In this document: one piece after another, positions 26,065 through 35,132 of the stretch | Position numbering within the stretch: the first letter of the stretch is position 1 | Layout: every line of letters starts with the position of its first letter | Source of the DNA: Oscillospiraceae bacterium | Lineage (GTDB): Bacteria > Bacillota > Clostridia > Oscillospirales > Ruminococcaceae | Direction of reading: 5' to 3' | Length of the DNA stretch: 64,000 bases | Assembly (NCBI GenBank): GCA_021203065.1 | Contig: JAJQBX010000032.1 | Coordinates: 248,001 to 312,000, forward strand | Position numbers and translations under genes: made by a program | The notes under the pieces: model-generated | Databases searched by the model: none | Seen by the model: only the letters and a program-made list of their open reading frames with translations | What the model was told of the DNA's origin: nothing

Positions 26065-27120
26065 ATGCGTGAAGAATACAGAAAAGATTGCCCTATGTAT
26101 CTTGCAGGCTATCTTACATATGTCGGTTCTATTGCTGGTAGGACTGACAGAACGGTTGAAGCTTATTATGTTGATATACGTACCTTTCTCAGATACTTAG
26201 TCAGCATCAAACATTCTGACGTAGATATTGAAGAAACTCCTTTTGAGAAAATCTCTATTAAGGACGTTCCTTTTTCATATGTAAGAGATTTCACGCTTAT
26301 GGATGCTTATGAGTACATGAACTTTCTTATAAATGTGCGCCAGAACTCTAACAAGACCCGTGCCAGAAAGACATCGTCTTTACGCAGGTTTTATGACTTT
26401 CTGGCATCCTACAGATCTCCGGAGCCTTACAGGCTTTCAAGTAATCCTCTTGAGAAGCTTGAGCACCCTAAAGCTGAAAAGTCGCTTCCAAAGTATCTTG
26501 AGCTTGACCAAAGCAAAGAATTACTTAATGATATTAAGAGTGAGAATTATCTGAGAGATTACTGTATATTAACTATATTTCTTAATTGCGGATTGCGTTT
26601 AAGCGAGCTTGCTGGGCTGGACATCGGTGATTACAGTGAAAGTGCCAGAACGCTTCGTGTATTTGGCAAGGGTCAGAAGGAACGGATTGTATATCTCAAT
26701 GATGCCTGTATTTCTGCGATGAATGCTTATCTTGCTGTCAGACCTGATTCTGTGACCGATCCGAATGCAATATTTTTATCGCTGCACAGAAATGATCATC
26801 GCCGTTTATCGGTACGAAGAATCCAGCGGATTGTTGAGGATCAGCTTAATAATGCCGGTCTTGGAAACCTTGGAATTTCTCCACATAAGCTAAGGCATAC
26901 TGCAGCAACCCTGATGTATGAATATGGCAATGTCGATCCGATTGTTCTGAAAGATATTTTGGGTCATGTAAGCGTTGCAACGACTGAAATCTACACTCAT
27001 TTATCCAATAAGGATCGGAAAACCGCCATTGATAACTCTCCTCTTGCTGACATGAAAGCAAGCGGAAATCAATCTGACAGGAATGACAAAGATTCCAACA
27101 AATCCCCTGCTGATAATTAG
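26065..27120 (+). CDS. Xer-type tyrosine recombinase
   Basis: This 351-residue recombinase has a core-binding domain (about 10-125) and a catalytic domain with R178 (CGLRLSEL), K202 (GKGQKE), H274 and R277 (HKLRHT), H301 (LGHVSVATT) and Y310. The C-terminal 30 residues are a charged tail. XerC and XerD are usually about 300 residues; single-recombinase XerS and XerH are about 355. The ATG at 26065 is preferred over GTG 26050, although neither has a strong ribosome site. It lies outside the direct repeats, so it is taken as a host gene. A weak hairpin (AAAATCGG with CCGGTTTT, 26022-26044) lies in its leader. Confidence 0.85.
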   Translation: MREEYRKDCPMYLAGYLTYVGSIAGRTDRTVEAYYVDIRTFLRYLVSIKHSDVDIEETPFEKISIKDVPFSYVRDFTLMDAYEYMNFLINVRQNSNKTRARKTSSLRRFYDFLASYRSPEPYRLSSNPLEKLEHPKAEKSLPKYLELDQSKELLNDIKSENYLRDYCILTIFLNCGLRLSELAGLDIGDYSESARTLRVFGKGQKERIVYLNDACISAMNAYLAVRPDSVTDPNAIFLSLHRNDHRRLSVRRIQRIVEDQLNNAGLGNLGISPHKLRHTAATLMYEYGNVDPIVLKDILGHVSVATTEIYTHLSNKDRKTAIDNSPLADMKASGNQSDRNDKDSNKSPADN

Positions 27121-27150
27121 TTTTGTAAAGATATAATATTTTCTGGCATA

Positions 27151-27184
27151 AAAAATCCCCAAGCGATTGACTTGAGGATTTTTT
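27151..27184 (+). terminator. Bidirectional terminator after xer
   Basis: AAAAATCC and CAAG pair with CTTG and GGATTTTT, with one mismatch, around CGATTGA. A and T tracts flank both sides. It also lies after the stop of the convergent gene at 27208. Confidence 0.88.
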
Positions 27185-27207
27185 GTTTTGTGAGGTTTAA
27201 AGCATGA

Positions 27208-27444
27208 TTACTGCTTTTTCTTCCCTGCCGATTTTATGCCTATTGCTGTGCCTAACGTAAGAGCGGTAATCGCACCGACAACACTCATAACATAGGGCAT
27301 GCAACAGCCGCCGCAGCTTCGTCTCATTGGTCTCCTTGGCGGGGGCATCATGCCACCTCTTGGTCCCATGCCACCTCTTGGTCCCATGCCACCTCCGGGT
27401 CCGCCGGGTCCACGACCGCCACCGGGTCCTCCTGGTCCGGGCAT
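27208..27444 (-). CDS. Small Gly/Pro/Arg-rich single-pass membrane protein
   Basis: This 78-residue protein begins with a low-complexity collagen-like part (repeats of GPGG, GPRGGM and PPPRRP, about residues 1-42). A Cys cluster SCGGCC follows, then one membrane segment (YVMSVVGAITALTLGTAIGI) and a basic tail. The ATG at 27444 is chosen because AAGGAG is eight bases upstream; GTG 27453 would overlap it. A sigma-A promoter at 27512-27540 and a terminator flank it, so it is a monocistronic gene. The family is not recognised. The Gly-rich segment could mediate assembly on the membrane surface, which is inferred. Confidence 0.75.
   Translation of the reverse strand: MPGPGGPGGGRGPGGPGGGMGPRGGMGPRGGMMPPPRRPMRRSCGGCCMPYVMSVVGAITALTLGTAIGIKSAGKKKQ
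27349..27402 (-). repeat. 18-bp tandem repeat inside the Gly-rich gene
   Basis: Two exact copies of CATGCCACCTCTTGGTCC (27349-27366 and 27367-27384) are followed by a third with two changes. Each codes for six residues (GPRGGM or a variant). Copy number may vary between strains. Confidence 0.85.
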
Positions 27445-27511
27445 TCCGATCACTCCTTTCTTACATAATGGCTTGACAATAAATCAAGTCTCGGCAAACT
27501 GCCTTGATATT

Positions 27512-27540
27512 ATTATACCTTAAATACAACCAAAAATCAA
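27512..27540 (-). promoter_or_regulatory. Sigma-A promoter of the Gly-rich gene
   Basis: On the minus strand TTGATT and TATAAT are separated by 17 bases. Downstream, CTTGA and TCAAG form a short inverted repeat (27471-27488) that could be an operator. Confidence 0.7.
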
Positions 27541-27612
27541 GTATCGGAATGTGAAAGAAATGGGATATTTTTCTGTATTCTTACACAGTTTTCTGTTTTT
27601 GTGTAGCCAGCT

Positions 27613-28695
27613 TCAGCAGCTACTTCTTATTCTTTCAACCAGCCTTTGGCACTTAGTGTTTACTTTATCAAAATCCATTGCTTTAATATAATAGCTTTCA
27701 AGCTCGTCGTGAATATCTTTGGCTGTTTTCAAGGCTGAAATCATTTCATCTGTCAGCTCGTTTACTATTCCTTTGTCGAACATAAGCCTCTTGTGCTTAT
27801 CTTTTAAAGCATCTCTGTCGTAGAATCTCATGGCGTTTATTTTGGTGGAATGAAGAGACTCGCAGGAAATTTCAGAAACAAAAACTGTCTCAATCTCCGG
27901 GATTATCATATGCTGATAGACGCTACCAGAAAGGAATACGTTTTTGCTTATCAGAACATCATAGCCGTTTTCTTTTGCACACCCGGCAAGTTTTTTCAGA
28001 AGCTTATCGGTCACAGCAAAGCAATCGTCTTCAATTCTATACACATTCAGGTGGTCAAACAGGTTCGAAAAGGTCTTGACTCCCTCAGGAGTGAACGATG
28101 TCATCTGTCTGAATCTGATTTTGCCTTTATTCTCAGGATTCTTTTTCTTAGGAAGAAGCCTTGCGGAAAGTCGTTCGAGATAGGCGTCCAATTTTGAGTT
28201 GTCCAGCGCAGAGTCACCTATAGACAGAACATCCTCGTTGACCGATATTATTGCGCTGAGATATTTTTTGGCAAGCGCATGATATTTCTGATTTTGGTTT
28301 GTAGAGTCGATGATGCCATTCTTATTTGACGACAGGGAGTCAAGATTCCAGCACTCGCCGAGATCGATTAAAATCTCTCTTGCTCCGGGATATGTCGGTT
28401 CGATAACGTGAGGCGCAGTTCCGTCTGCGATTATAACCTTCATGTTATCAAACAAAACCGCATCAAGAGAATTCGGGTCGGATGAGCAGTAATAAACTTC
28501 AGGCTCATCCAAGTCAGAAAGCTCGGATGCGATCTTTTTCATCATCGAGGACTTCCCTGTTCCGGGTCCGCCTTTGATGATATAAGTAGTAAATTTTCCC
28601 GACTCAATGTCATCTCTCAAGTGGGTATTGAAGCCGCTGGGCGTTGAGTAACCCATGAAGTATGTCTTTTTGAAATTGGTATCAGTAGTAGCCAT
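27613..28695 (-). CDS. P-loop ATPase of the PRK06851 type
   Basis: This 360-residue protein has Walker A GGPGTGKSSMM near residues 43-53 and an early FMGYSTPSGFNTHL segment. It resembles the uncharacterised PRK06851 family, which holds two copies of a nucleotide-binding fold; here only the first P-loop is intact. The second half has GVKTFSNLFDH and FVSEISCESLHSTKINAMRFYDRDAL. Function is unknown. GGAGG lies before the ATG. The gene is separated from manA by 78 bases. Confidence 0.72.
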   Translation of the reverse strand: MATTDTNFKKTYFMGYSTPSGFNTHLRDDIESGKFTTYIIKGGPGTGKSSMMKKIASELSDLDEPEVYYCSSDPNSLDAVLFDNMKVIIADGTAPHVIEPTYPGAREILIDLGECWNLDSLSSNKNGIIDSTNQNQKYHALAKKYLSAIISVNEDVLSIGDSALDNSKLDAYLERLSARLLPKKKNPENKGKIRFRQMTSFTPEGVKTFSNLFDHLNVYRIEDDCFAVTDKLLKKLAGCAKENGYDVLISKNVFLSGSVYQHMIIPEIETVFVSEISCESLHSTKINAMRFYDRDALKDKHKRLMFDKGIVNELTDEMISALKTAKDIHDELESYYIKAMDFDKVNTKCQRLVERIRSSC

Positions 28696-28773
28696 AAAGC
28701 TGTTTCCTCCGTTTGCATTTACTTTTTAGCATAGTATGGAGGAAAGCTTATTCGGGTTACAGCCTGAATTGGT

Positions 28774-29745
28774 TCAGACGGAAGCAGAAAGAATTTGTGC
28801 TGTTCCTTTCAGAGTGAGCGTGATTCCGCAAGGCACAAATACGCTCTCGCCTTTCTTGAGAGCATAACTCCCCTGCTCTGATTCCAGTTCAATTTCGCCA
28901 TCTATTATTACAAGAGAAACGAAGCTGGTGCTGTTCTTAACCTCATAGCTGCCGTCAAGGCTGATCAACTTGGCATCAAAGTACTTGCACTTTGCGAGAT
29001 TGCGAACGGTTGAGCCGTCATTAATGGTGACTTTTCCTACCTTTCCGTACAGATCCAGTGGTGGATTGGTGTTTGAAACAGCAATAGCTTTTTCAACATG
29101 AAGCTGTCTTGGCTTTCCGTCTGCGCCTAATCTTCCGTAGTCAGAGACACGGTAAGTAACGTTTGAATTCTGCTGAATCTCTGCAATGAGAATTCCTTTC
29201 CCTATTGCATGAACAGTTCCTGATGGGATGAAGAACATATCGCCCTTATGAACATCGACGTAATTCAGAACTTCATCAAGCGTATTCGACTCGATTCTTT
29301 CCTTGAATTCGTCACTGCCAATGCTGTGCTTGAAGCCATAAACAAGCTGTGCTCCCTCATCACAGTCGATGACGTACCACATCTCCGTCTTACCGTTGTC
29401 ACCCTCGTTGGCTCTTGCGTATTCGTCGCTCGGGTGAACCTGAATAGAAAGCCTGTCTTTAGCATCTATCAGCTTGACGAGAATCGGAAATCTGTCAAAA
29501 TCCTTGCAGGCTTCGCCCAAGGCGTCACTTCCCATTATTTCAATAGCTTCTTCAAGGGTTTTTCCTTTAAGAGAGCCATTTGAAACAATGCTCGGTCCGT
29601 CCTTATGACAGGAAACAACCCAAGCCTCTGCAACCTTTTCGAGTTCACTCTCGAACCCGAAATCGCTCTTTAGCCTTGTCCCTCCCCAGATGTAGTCCTT
29701 CAGAGGTGCTTTAAGTATCAGTGGATAGAAATTGGAATCAGTCAT
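28774..29745 (-). CDS. manA: Mannose-6-phosphate isomerase, class I
   Basis: This 323-residue zinc enzyme interconverts mannose-6-phosphate and fructose-6-phosphate. The metal-site region LIDAKDRLSIQVHPSDEYA contains Gln and His ligands, followed by KTEMWYVID (Glu) and FIPSGTVHAIGKG (His). The N-terminal YIWGGTRL block is also typical. The short length matches Gram-positive ManA. AGGAG precedes the ATG, and only 14 bases separate it from the U32 peptidase gene. Confidence 0.93.
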   Translation of the reverse strand: MTDSNFYPLILKAPLKDYIWGGTRLKSDFGFESELEKVAEAWVVSCHKDGPSIVSNGSLKGKTLEEAIEIMGSDALGEACKDFDRFPILVKLIDAKDRLSIQVHPSDEYARANEGDNGKTEMWYVIDCDEGAQLVYGFKHSIGSDEFKERIESNTLDEVLNYVDVHKGDMFFIPSGTVHAIGKGILIAEIQQNSNVTYRVSDYGRLGADGKPRQLHVEKAIAVSNTNPPLDLYGKVGKVTINDGSTVRNLAKCKYFDAKLISLDGSYEVKNSTSFVSLVIIDGEIELESEQGSYALKKGESVFVPCGITLTLKGTAQILSASV

Positions 29746-29759
29746 TATAACACTCCTTA

Positions 29760-30998
29760 TTATATCTTCTCAGCTTTTTCTGAGGTTATCTCTTTTCTTA
29801 TGATTGAACCTGCAGGCACTTCCCTGCCAAATGGAATAGAAAGCTTCATTGTCGCCTTGTTTGCATTCTGAACCCGTTCGCCAAGCTCATCGTAGATTTC
29901 GTTTGCAGTGAATTTAATTGGCTCGCTGTCCGGAATAAGAAGCTCAAGCTGGTCGCCCTCAAAAAAGCGATTTCTCTGAGAGCATCTGAGCATTCCACTG
30001 TCACAGCTTTCGACAACTGCAACAACGTCGCAAATCCGCTCATATCCACTTGTGGGATAATACTGGCAGTCGTTAGGATGCCCGAAATAGAAGCCGGTGC
30101 AGTATTTGCGGTGGGAAACCTTGAATACCTCTTCTTTGATCCATTCAGGAAGCTTGTAGTTGTCGGGATCTGCGAGAAGCACCTCTTTTGCTTTGATGTA
30201 GGCATTGGTGACCACAGAAACATAGTAAGCGGATTTTGCCCTGCCCTCTATTTTGAAGCTGGTCACGCCTGCCCATGCAAGCTTGTCAAGATGCTCAATC
30301 ATGCAGAGGTCTTTTGCGTTGAGGATATAGCTTCCCTTTTCATCTTCAGAAATGGAGTAATATTCGTTTGGTCTGGTTTCCTCGACGAGGCTGTAGCTCC
30401 AGCGACAGGGCTGTGCACACTCGCCTCTGTTGGCGTTTCTGCCGGTCAGATACTGCGAAAGAAGGCATCTTCCGGAGAAAGAAACGCACATTGCGCCGTG
30501 AACGAAGCACTCAATCTCCAGATCCTTGGGCGTTTTTGCTCTTATTTCAGCAATTTCTTCAAGCGAAAGCTCCCTCGCAAGGACTACTCTTTTTGCTCCC
30601 ATTTCGTAAAAGGTTCTCGCTGTGAGATAGTTCACAATCCCCGCCTGAGTTGAGACGTGAAGTGCTAGATCGGGAACAGCTTTCTTTATGAGAGCAAACG
30701 AGCCTATATCGCTTACTATTGCAGCATCAATCCCACATGCGTATGCATCTTTGATATAGCCCTCAAGTTGGTCTGCTTCTGAGTTGTTCGGAAGAATATT
30801 TACGGTCAGATACACCTTTTTACCGAGAGAATGAGCTTTGTCACAGGCTTTTTTCAGCTGATCAAGGGTGAAGTTTGCTGGAGCACTGCGCATGCCATAG
30901 CTCTTTCCGGCAAGATAAACGGCATCTGCTCCGAACATCAGAGCTGCATCAAGCCGTTCCTCGTCTCCTGCGGGTGCAAGAATTTCAATGTCAGACAA
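29760..30998 (-). CDS. U32 family peptidase / hydroxylation-type protein
   Basis: This 412-residue protein begins EILAPAGDEERLDAAL and contains the U32 signature ECFVHGAMCVSFSGRCLLSQY with its Cys residues, plus GRNANRGECAQPCRW. U32 proteins include a collagenase-like protease and RNA-hydroxylating factors such as RlhA and TrhP; this one may modify RNA. The TTG at 30998 is chosen because GAGGTGAT lies five bases upstream; GTG 31007 would overlap that site. It starts 10 bases after mltG. Confidence 0.88.
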   Translation of the reverse strand: MSDIEILAPAGDEERLDAALMFGADAVYLAGKSYGMRSAPANFTLDQLKKACDKAHSLGKKVYLTVNILPNNSEADQLEGYIKDAYACGIDAAIVSDIGSFALIKKAVPDLALHVSTQAGIVNYLTARTFYEMGAKRVVLARELSLEEIAEIRAKTPKDLEIECFVHGAMCVSFSGRCLLSQYLTGRNANRGECAQPCRWSYSLVEETRPNEYYSISEDEKGSYILNAKDLCMIEHLDKLAWAGVTSFKIEGRAKSAYYVSVVTNAYIKAKEVLLADPDNYKLPEWIKEEVFKVSHRKYCTGFYFGHPNDCQYYPTSGYERICDVVAVVESCDSGMLRCSQRNRFFEGDQLELLIPDSEPIKFTANEIYDELGERVQNANKATMKLSIPFGREVPAGSIIRKEITSEKAEKI

Positions 30999-31008
30999 GT
31001 ATATCACC

Positions 31009-32376
31009 TCACATTATCCCCAAGAGCTCACAGTTGGCAACATGCTCTTCATAGGTTGTAGCGAAGTAAGCCACACCGGTTTCCGGGTCTGTGCAGAAGT
31101 AATAGTAGTCTGTTTCATCTGCATACAAAACTGCGTTTATTGCATCTTCACCGGGGTTGCATATCGCTCCGACAGGAAGTCCCAAGCATGTGTAGGTGTC
31201 GTAGGCGTCGCACATGCTGTCAGATGAAACTGTCATTACCTGAGTTATGATATTGTCAATATACGCTGTGGTTGCGTCAGACTGAAGCCTTGGATACTGT
31301 TCGGGGTTGTTGAGTCTGTTTATGAAGACAGACGCTACCGAAGCCATATCGTCGACGCTTCCAGCCTCTTTCTGCACAATTGAGGCGAGTATTACAACCT
31401 CTTCAAGCGAGTACCCAATTTCTTCTGCACGTGCGATAACATCGGAAGTCAAGATTTCATCGGTTCTCTCTCTTATCTTCTTTGCAACGTTGTATGCTGT
31501 GTCACCGACATAGAATTCATATGTGTCTGGGAACAGGAAGCCCTCATATTTGTAGAGCTTCAGGCTTTCCGAAGATACATACTGTTCGTAGTCATAGCCG
31601 AATACAGTCGAATTAAAGGTATAGATAAACTCGTCTGCGTCGCAAACGCCGTTATTTTCAAGGAGCTGTGCGGCTTCATAAAGCGTGATGCCCTCAATAA
31701 ACGTAATGGTTACTGTTTCCTTTGACTCTCTTGCCTCCATAAGGTCGTCGATTATGTCGGCATAGCTCATATTGTAGGCTACGTCTAAGTCTCCGGGATA
31801 CATGTTGCCATCTACACCTTTAATTCTGGCAATTGCTATGAAGACCTCTTTATACTGAATAACGCCCTCGTCATATAGCTGGTCGGCTATATCCCATGTT
31901 GAAGAGCCCTCTTCAATATAGATTGTAAATTCGTTGTCGTTGTCTTCAATTCCCAGAACATCTCTTATTACAACTATTATGAAAAGAGAGATAAGGATTG
32001 AGGCGCACAAGACAAACGTGGCTAAAACTATTCCACCGTATGCAGTATAATTTCTTCTCCTGCGCTTTTTCTTCTTCTTTTTGCGAGACTTTTCTGATTT
32101 TCTGACAGGAGCTTCCTGATTCACTTCCTCATCAGAAGCAACAGCGGTGTGACCATGCTGAGACTGAAATGTTCCAAAGTTAAAGACATTGGTCTGACCG
32201 GAAACGTTGTCAGTATCAATCTCATCATCGATGTGTACTGCAGTACTCATTACCGAGGTTTTCGATATGTCTGCAGCCTGCTCTGTGGCAACATTCTGCG
32301 CCTCAGCCTGCTTTGAATCATTCAATATCGAGGAAAGAAGCTCATCTATATTATCGTAGTTATTTTTATCGCTCAT
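31009..32376 (-). CDS. mltG: Endolytic peptidoglycan transglycosylase MltG
   Basis: This 455-residue protein has a long acidic cytoplasmic N-terminus (about 1-90), a basic stretch KSRKKKKKKRRRR, one membrane segment (about 113-137) and an extracellular YceG domain. A LysM-like region (EEGSSTWDIADQLYDEG) comes before the catalytic block ILASIVQKEAG with the conserved Glu. MltG cuts nascent glycan strands and sets their length. The long cytoplasmic part could interact with division proteins. It overlaps nothing and is 29 bases from the DJ-1 gene. Confidence 0.92.
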   Translation of the reverse strand: MSDKNNYDNIDELLSSILNDSKQAEAQNVATEQAADISKTSVMSTAVHIDDEIDTDNVSGQTNVFNFGTFQSQHGHTAVASDEEVNQEAPVRKSEKSRKKKKKKRRRRNYTAYGGIVLATFVLCASILISLFIIVVIRDVLGIEDNDNEFTIYIEEGSSTWDIADQLYDEGVIQYKEVFIAIARIKGVDGNMYPGDLDVAYNMSYADIIDDLMEARESKETVTITFIEGITLYEAAQLLENNGVCDADEFIYTFNSTVFGYDYEQYVSSESLKLYKYEGFLFPDTYEFYVGDTAYNVAKKIRERTDEILTSDVIARAEEIGYSLEEVVILASIVQKEAGSVDDMASVASVFINRLNNPEQYPRLQSDATTAYIDNIITQVMTVSSDSMCDAYDTYTCLGLPVGAICNPGEDAINAVLYADETDYYYFCTDPETGVAYFATTYEEHVANCELLGIM

Positions 32377-32405
32377 ATTTCACCTTTATGTCGAAAGTAC
32401 CGGTC

Positions 32406-32975
32406 TTATATCTGAATATCGATCTTACGTTGTCTTACATTGAGGGAATCCATAAGCTCGTCTGCTTTTTCCTTTGAGATAAGCTTGGAGACAATTACAT
32501 AAGAAAATTCAAGTGCCGCTCCCATTCCGCAAGCAGTGATGATATTTCCGTCAACTGCGACGGCTGTGTCAAGAACCTGCGCACCGATAAGCTCTTTCTC
32601 AAAGCCAGTATAGCAGACCGCTTTCTTGCCTTTCAGCAGTCCCTTATGACCGAGAATTGAAGGAGCGGCGCATATTGCGGCAATCGGGAGCTTTTTTGTC
32701 ATGCAAATGTCAATTGCCTGATTTACAAGAACGCTCTTTTCAAGGTTATCCGTTCCGGTCTTTCCACCGGGTAAAATTATCATCTCAATATCATCAGAAA
32801 AATAGTAATCGGTATCTGCTATGTCAGCTTTTATTGTTATGGCGTGAGAGCCGTGTATCTGGGTCTTTCCGCCTATTCCAATGGTTTTGACGTTCTTTTT
32901 GCAACGTCTGAGACAATCAATCGGAGTGAGAGCCTCTACTTCTTCAAAGCCGTCAGCAAGAAAACAAAGTATCAT
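32406..32975 (-). CDS. DJ-1/PfpI family protein
   Basis: This 189-residue protein has ADGFEEVEALTPID at the N-terminus and the nucleophile-elbow Cys in PIAAICAAPSILG, features of the YajL/DJ-1 subgroup. Members act as glyoxalases, chaperones or protein deglycases, and the role is debated. The stop of recN is three bases upstream, so it is expressed with recN. No dedicated promoter is seen. Confidence 0.9.
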   Translation of the reverse strand: MILCFLADGFEEVEALTPIDCLRRCKKNVKTIGIGGKTQIHGSHAITIKADIADTDYYFSDDIEMIILPGGKTGTDNLEKSVLVNQAIDICMTKKLPIAAICAAPSILGHKGLLKGKKAVCYTGFEKELIGAQVLDTAVAVDGNIITACGMGAALEFSYVIVSKLISKEKADELMDSLNVRQRKIDIQI

Positions 32976-32978
32976 GAG

Positions 32979-34649
32979 TTATTCACCTTTCGTAGCATTA
33001 ATAAGTTGTTCTTCGGCGTCCTTAAGCACTGTTTCAGTAATATTGTCGCCGCCCAATATTCGTGCAATTTCGTATTTGCGTTTATCAAAATCGAGGTGAG
33101 TTACATCTGTAACTGTTCTATCTCCTGATTCGTGTTTTTCTATCAGCATATGGTCGTCAGCCATAATTGCAATCTGTGCCAAGTGCGTGACGCATATGAC
33201 CTGATGCTTCCCGGAAATTTCCCGGAGCTTGATTCCTATTTTCTGAGCCGCCCTGCCGCTCACTCCGGAGTCGATTTCGTCGAATATGAGAGTTGGTATG
33301 GCGTCTCTGTCAGCAAGAACAGTTTTTAAGGCAAGCATGATTCTCGATAGCTCGCCGCCGGAAGCAATCTTTGCAAGAGGCTTCGGGGATTCGCCTTTGT
33401 TGGCTGAAATCAAAAATTCAATGCTGTCCATTCCGCTCAGCGTAAGCTTGCCTTTGGTTTTTCTTACCTCAAGTTTTACATAAGGCATATTCAGGAACGA
33501 AAGCTCATCGGCAACCTGTCTTGAAAATCTTTCAGAAGCCTTCTCACGATGCTCAGAGAGCACTTCTGCTTTTCTTGTGACCTCAATAAGAAGCTGCGAT
33601 TTTCTTGCTTCAAGCTCGGCTATCTTATCATCGAAAGATGCAAGCCCCTGAGACTCCTGCAGGGCATCCTCGTAGACCTTGATAACTTCGTCCAGAGACG
33701 TGCCGTATCTGCGTTTGATGCGCTTTAAATCGTTTCTGCGCTGAGTAAGAGATGAATATTCACTGTCATCGATTTCAAGACTGTCACGAAGTTTTATAAG
33801 CTCGGTTGCAATATCTTCAAGCTCGATTCCGATGGCGGAAAGTCGCTCATTAAGAGGTTTCAGCACCGGGAGAATATCCTGATTTGCTTCAAGCTCACTG
33901 TAGGCTTGAGAGATCAGATCACCGGCACTGTTGTCGGATTCTGTTTCTGAAAGGCAGGCAGTTGCTACTGATAAAGCATTTTTCAGGGAAACTGCATTGT
34001 CAAGAAGCCGAAACCTTTCTTCTATTTTTTCATCTTCTCCAATGGTTATTTCAAGAGAACCGATGTCTTCAATTATTTCTGCAAGATATTCTTCTCGCTT
34101 TGTGTTCTGATTTTTTTCGGATTTTAGCCTGTTTAGCTCTTTTGCGGTTGCCTGCAGTTCCCGGAAAGACTTCTGATAGCTCGAAAGCAGGTCATCAGAG
34201 CGGGCGTAGCTGTCAAGAATCCCTAAGTGCTTTGTCTGATCCAATAGGTTCTGGCTGTCGTGCTGACCGTGGATATTGACAAGCAGGTCGCCGATTTCAT
34301 GAAGAGCAGATATTGTGACCGGACGGGAATTAATTCTTGCAGTGCTTCTGCCGTCGGAATTGATTTCCCTTGAAATGATAAGCTCGTTATCACAGTTGAG
34401 TCCAAATTCATTCAGCTTTTCAGAAACTGATTCCGGACAATCAGTGAAGACCGCACTGACATAAGCTTTGTCAGTTCCCTCTCTTATTATGTCCTTATAA
34501 ACACGTTGACCGAGTATTGCATTGATTCCGCCGATAAGGATTGATTTTCCTGCTCCGGTTTCGCCGGTAAAAACGTTGAAATGCTCTCCGAAGCGAATCG
34601 TTGCATTTTCGATTACCGCTAAATTTTCAATATGAAGTTCGTAAAGCAC
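32979..34649 (-). CDS. recN: DNA repair protein RecN
   Basis: This 556-residue SMC-like ATPase has Walker A GETGAGKSILIGG near residue 34, a central coiled coil (about 150-390), the ABC signature IASGGELSRIMLALK and Walker B LIFDEIDSGVSG. RecN is an early responder to double-strand breaks. The GTG start has GGAGG upstream. It lies 33 bases from argR, the usual ahrC-recN order; the usual next genes spoIVB and spo0A are not here. Confidence 0.95.
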   Translation of the reverse strand: MLYELHIENLAVIENATIRFGEHFNVFTGETGAGKSILIGGINAILGQRVYKDIIREGTDKAYVSAVFTDCPESVSEKLNEFGLNCDNELIISREINSDGRSTARINSRPVTISALHEIGDLLVNIHGQHDSQNLLDQTKHLGILDSYARSDDLLSSYQKSFRELQATAKELNRLKSEKNQNTKREEYLAEIIEDIGSLEITIGEDEKIEERFRLLDNAVSLKNALSVATACLSETESDNSAGDLISQAYSELEANQDILPVLKPLNERLSAIGIELEDIATELIKLRDSLEIDDSEYSSLTQRRNDLKRIKRRYGTSLDEVIKVYEDALQESQGLASFDDKIAELEARKSQLLIEVTRKAEVLSEHREKASERFSRQVADELSFLNMPYVKLEVRKTKGKLTLSGMDSIEFLISANKGESPKPLAKIASGGELSRIMLALKTVLADRDAIPTLIFDEIDSGVSGRAAQKIGIKLREISGKHQVICVTHLAQIAIMADDHMLIEKHESGDRTVTDVTHLDFDKRKYEIARILGGDNITETVLKDAEEQLINATKGE

Positions 34650-34682
34650 CGATTATTGCCTCCAGAAAGTTATTTTTTAGGT

Positions 34683-35132
34683 CTAAAGCATATCGCTGAG
34701 TTCATCCATCAAAGCCTTTGCGTCGTTCTCTTCACGCATCAGCACAAATATTGTATCGTCCCCAGCCAATGTTCCAACGACGCCGCTGTAAGCCGCCGCA
34801 TCGAGCTTTGAGCAGACGGCATTAGCCATTCCGGCGTAGCATTTGATGACGACTATATTTATCGCCCGGTCAATCGAAACGACTGAGTCCGTATAAAGCG
34901 ATTTGAAAGAGAGTCTTGCACTGGTCTCCTGAGGCTTCGGGGGAATCGTATACTTGTAGCTTCCATTAGGGCTCATGGTTTTTAAGAGTGCTAATTGCTT
35001 TATGTCCCTTGAAACTGTCGCCTGAGTTACATTGAAGCCTCTGTCTAAGAGCAATGCCTGAAGAGTTTCCTGAGTGTCGACTTCATAAGTAGAAACTATG
35101 TCGAGGATGGCTTTTTTTCTGTCGCTTTTCAT
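34683..35132 (-). CDS. argR: Arginine repressor ArgR/AhrC
   Basis: This 149-residue regulator has an N-terminal winged-helix domain (ILDIVSTYEVDTQETLQALL and TQATVSRDIKQL) and a C-terminal hexamerisation/arginine-binding domain (GTLAGDDTIFVLMR). It controls arginine synthesis and breakdown genes in response to arginine. The ATG overlaps the nadK stop by four bases (ATGA), so the two are coupled. Confidence 0.93.
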   Translation of the reverse strand: MKSDRKKAILDIVSTYEVDTQETLQALLLDRGFNVTQATVSRDIKQLALLKTMSPNGSYKYTIPPKPQETSARLSFKSLYTDSVVSIDRAINIVVIKCYAGMANAVCSKLDAAAYSGVVGTLAGDDTIFVLMREENDAKALMDELSDML

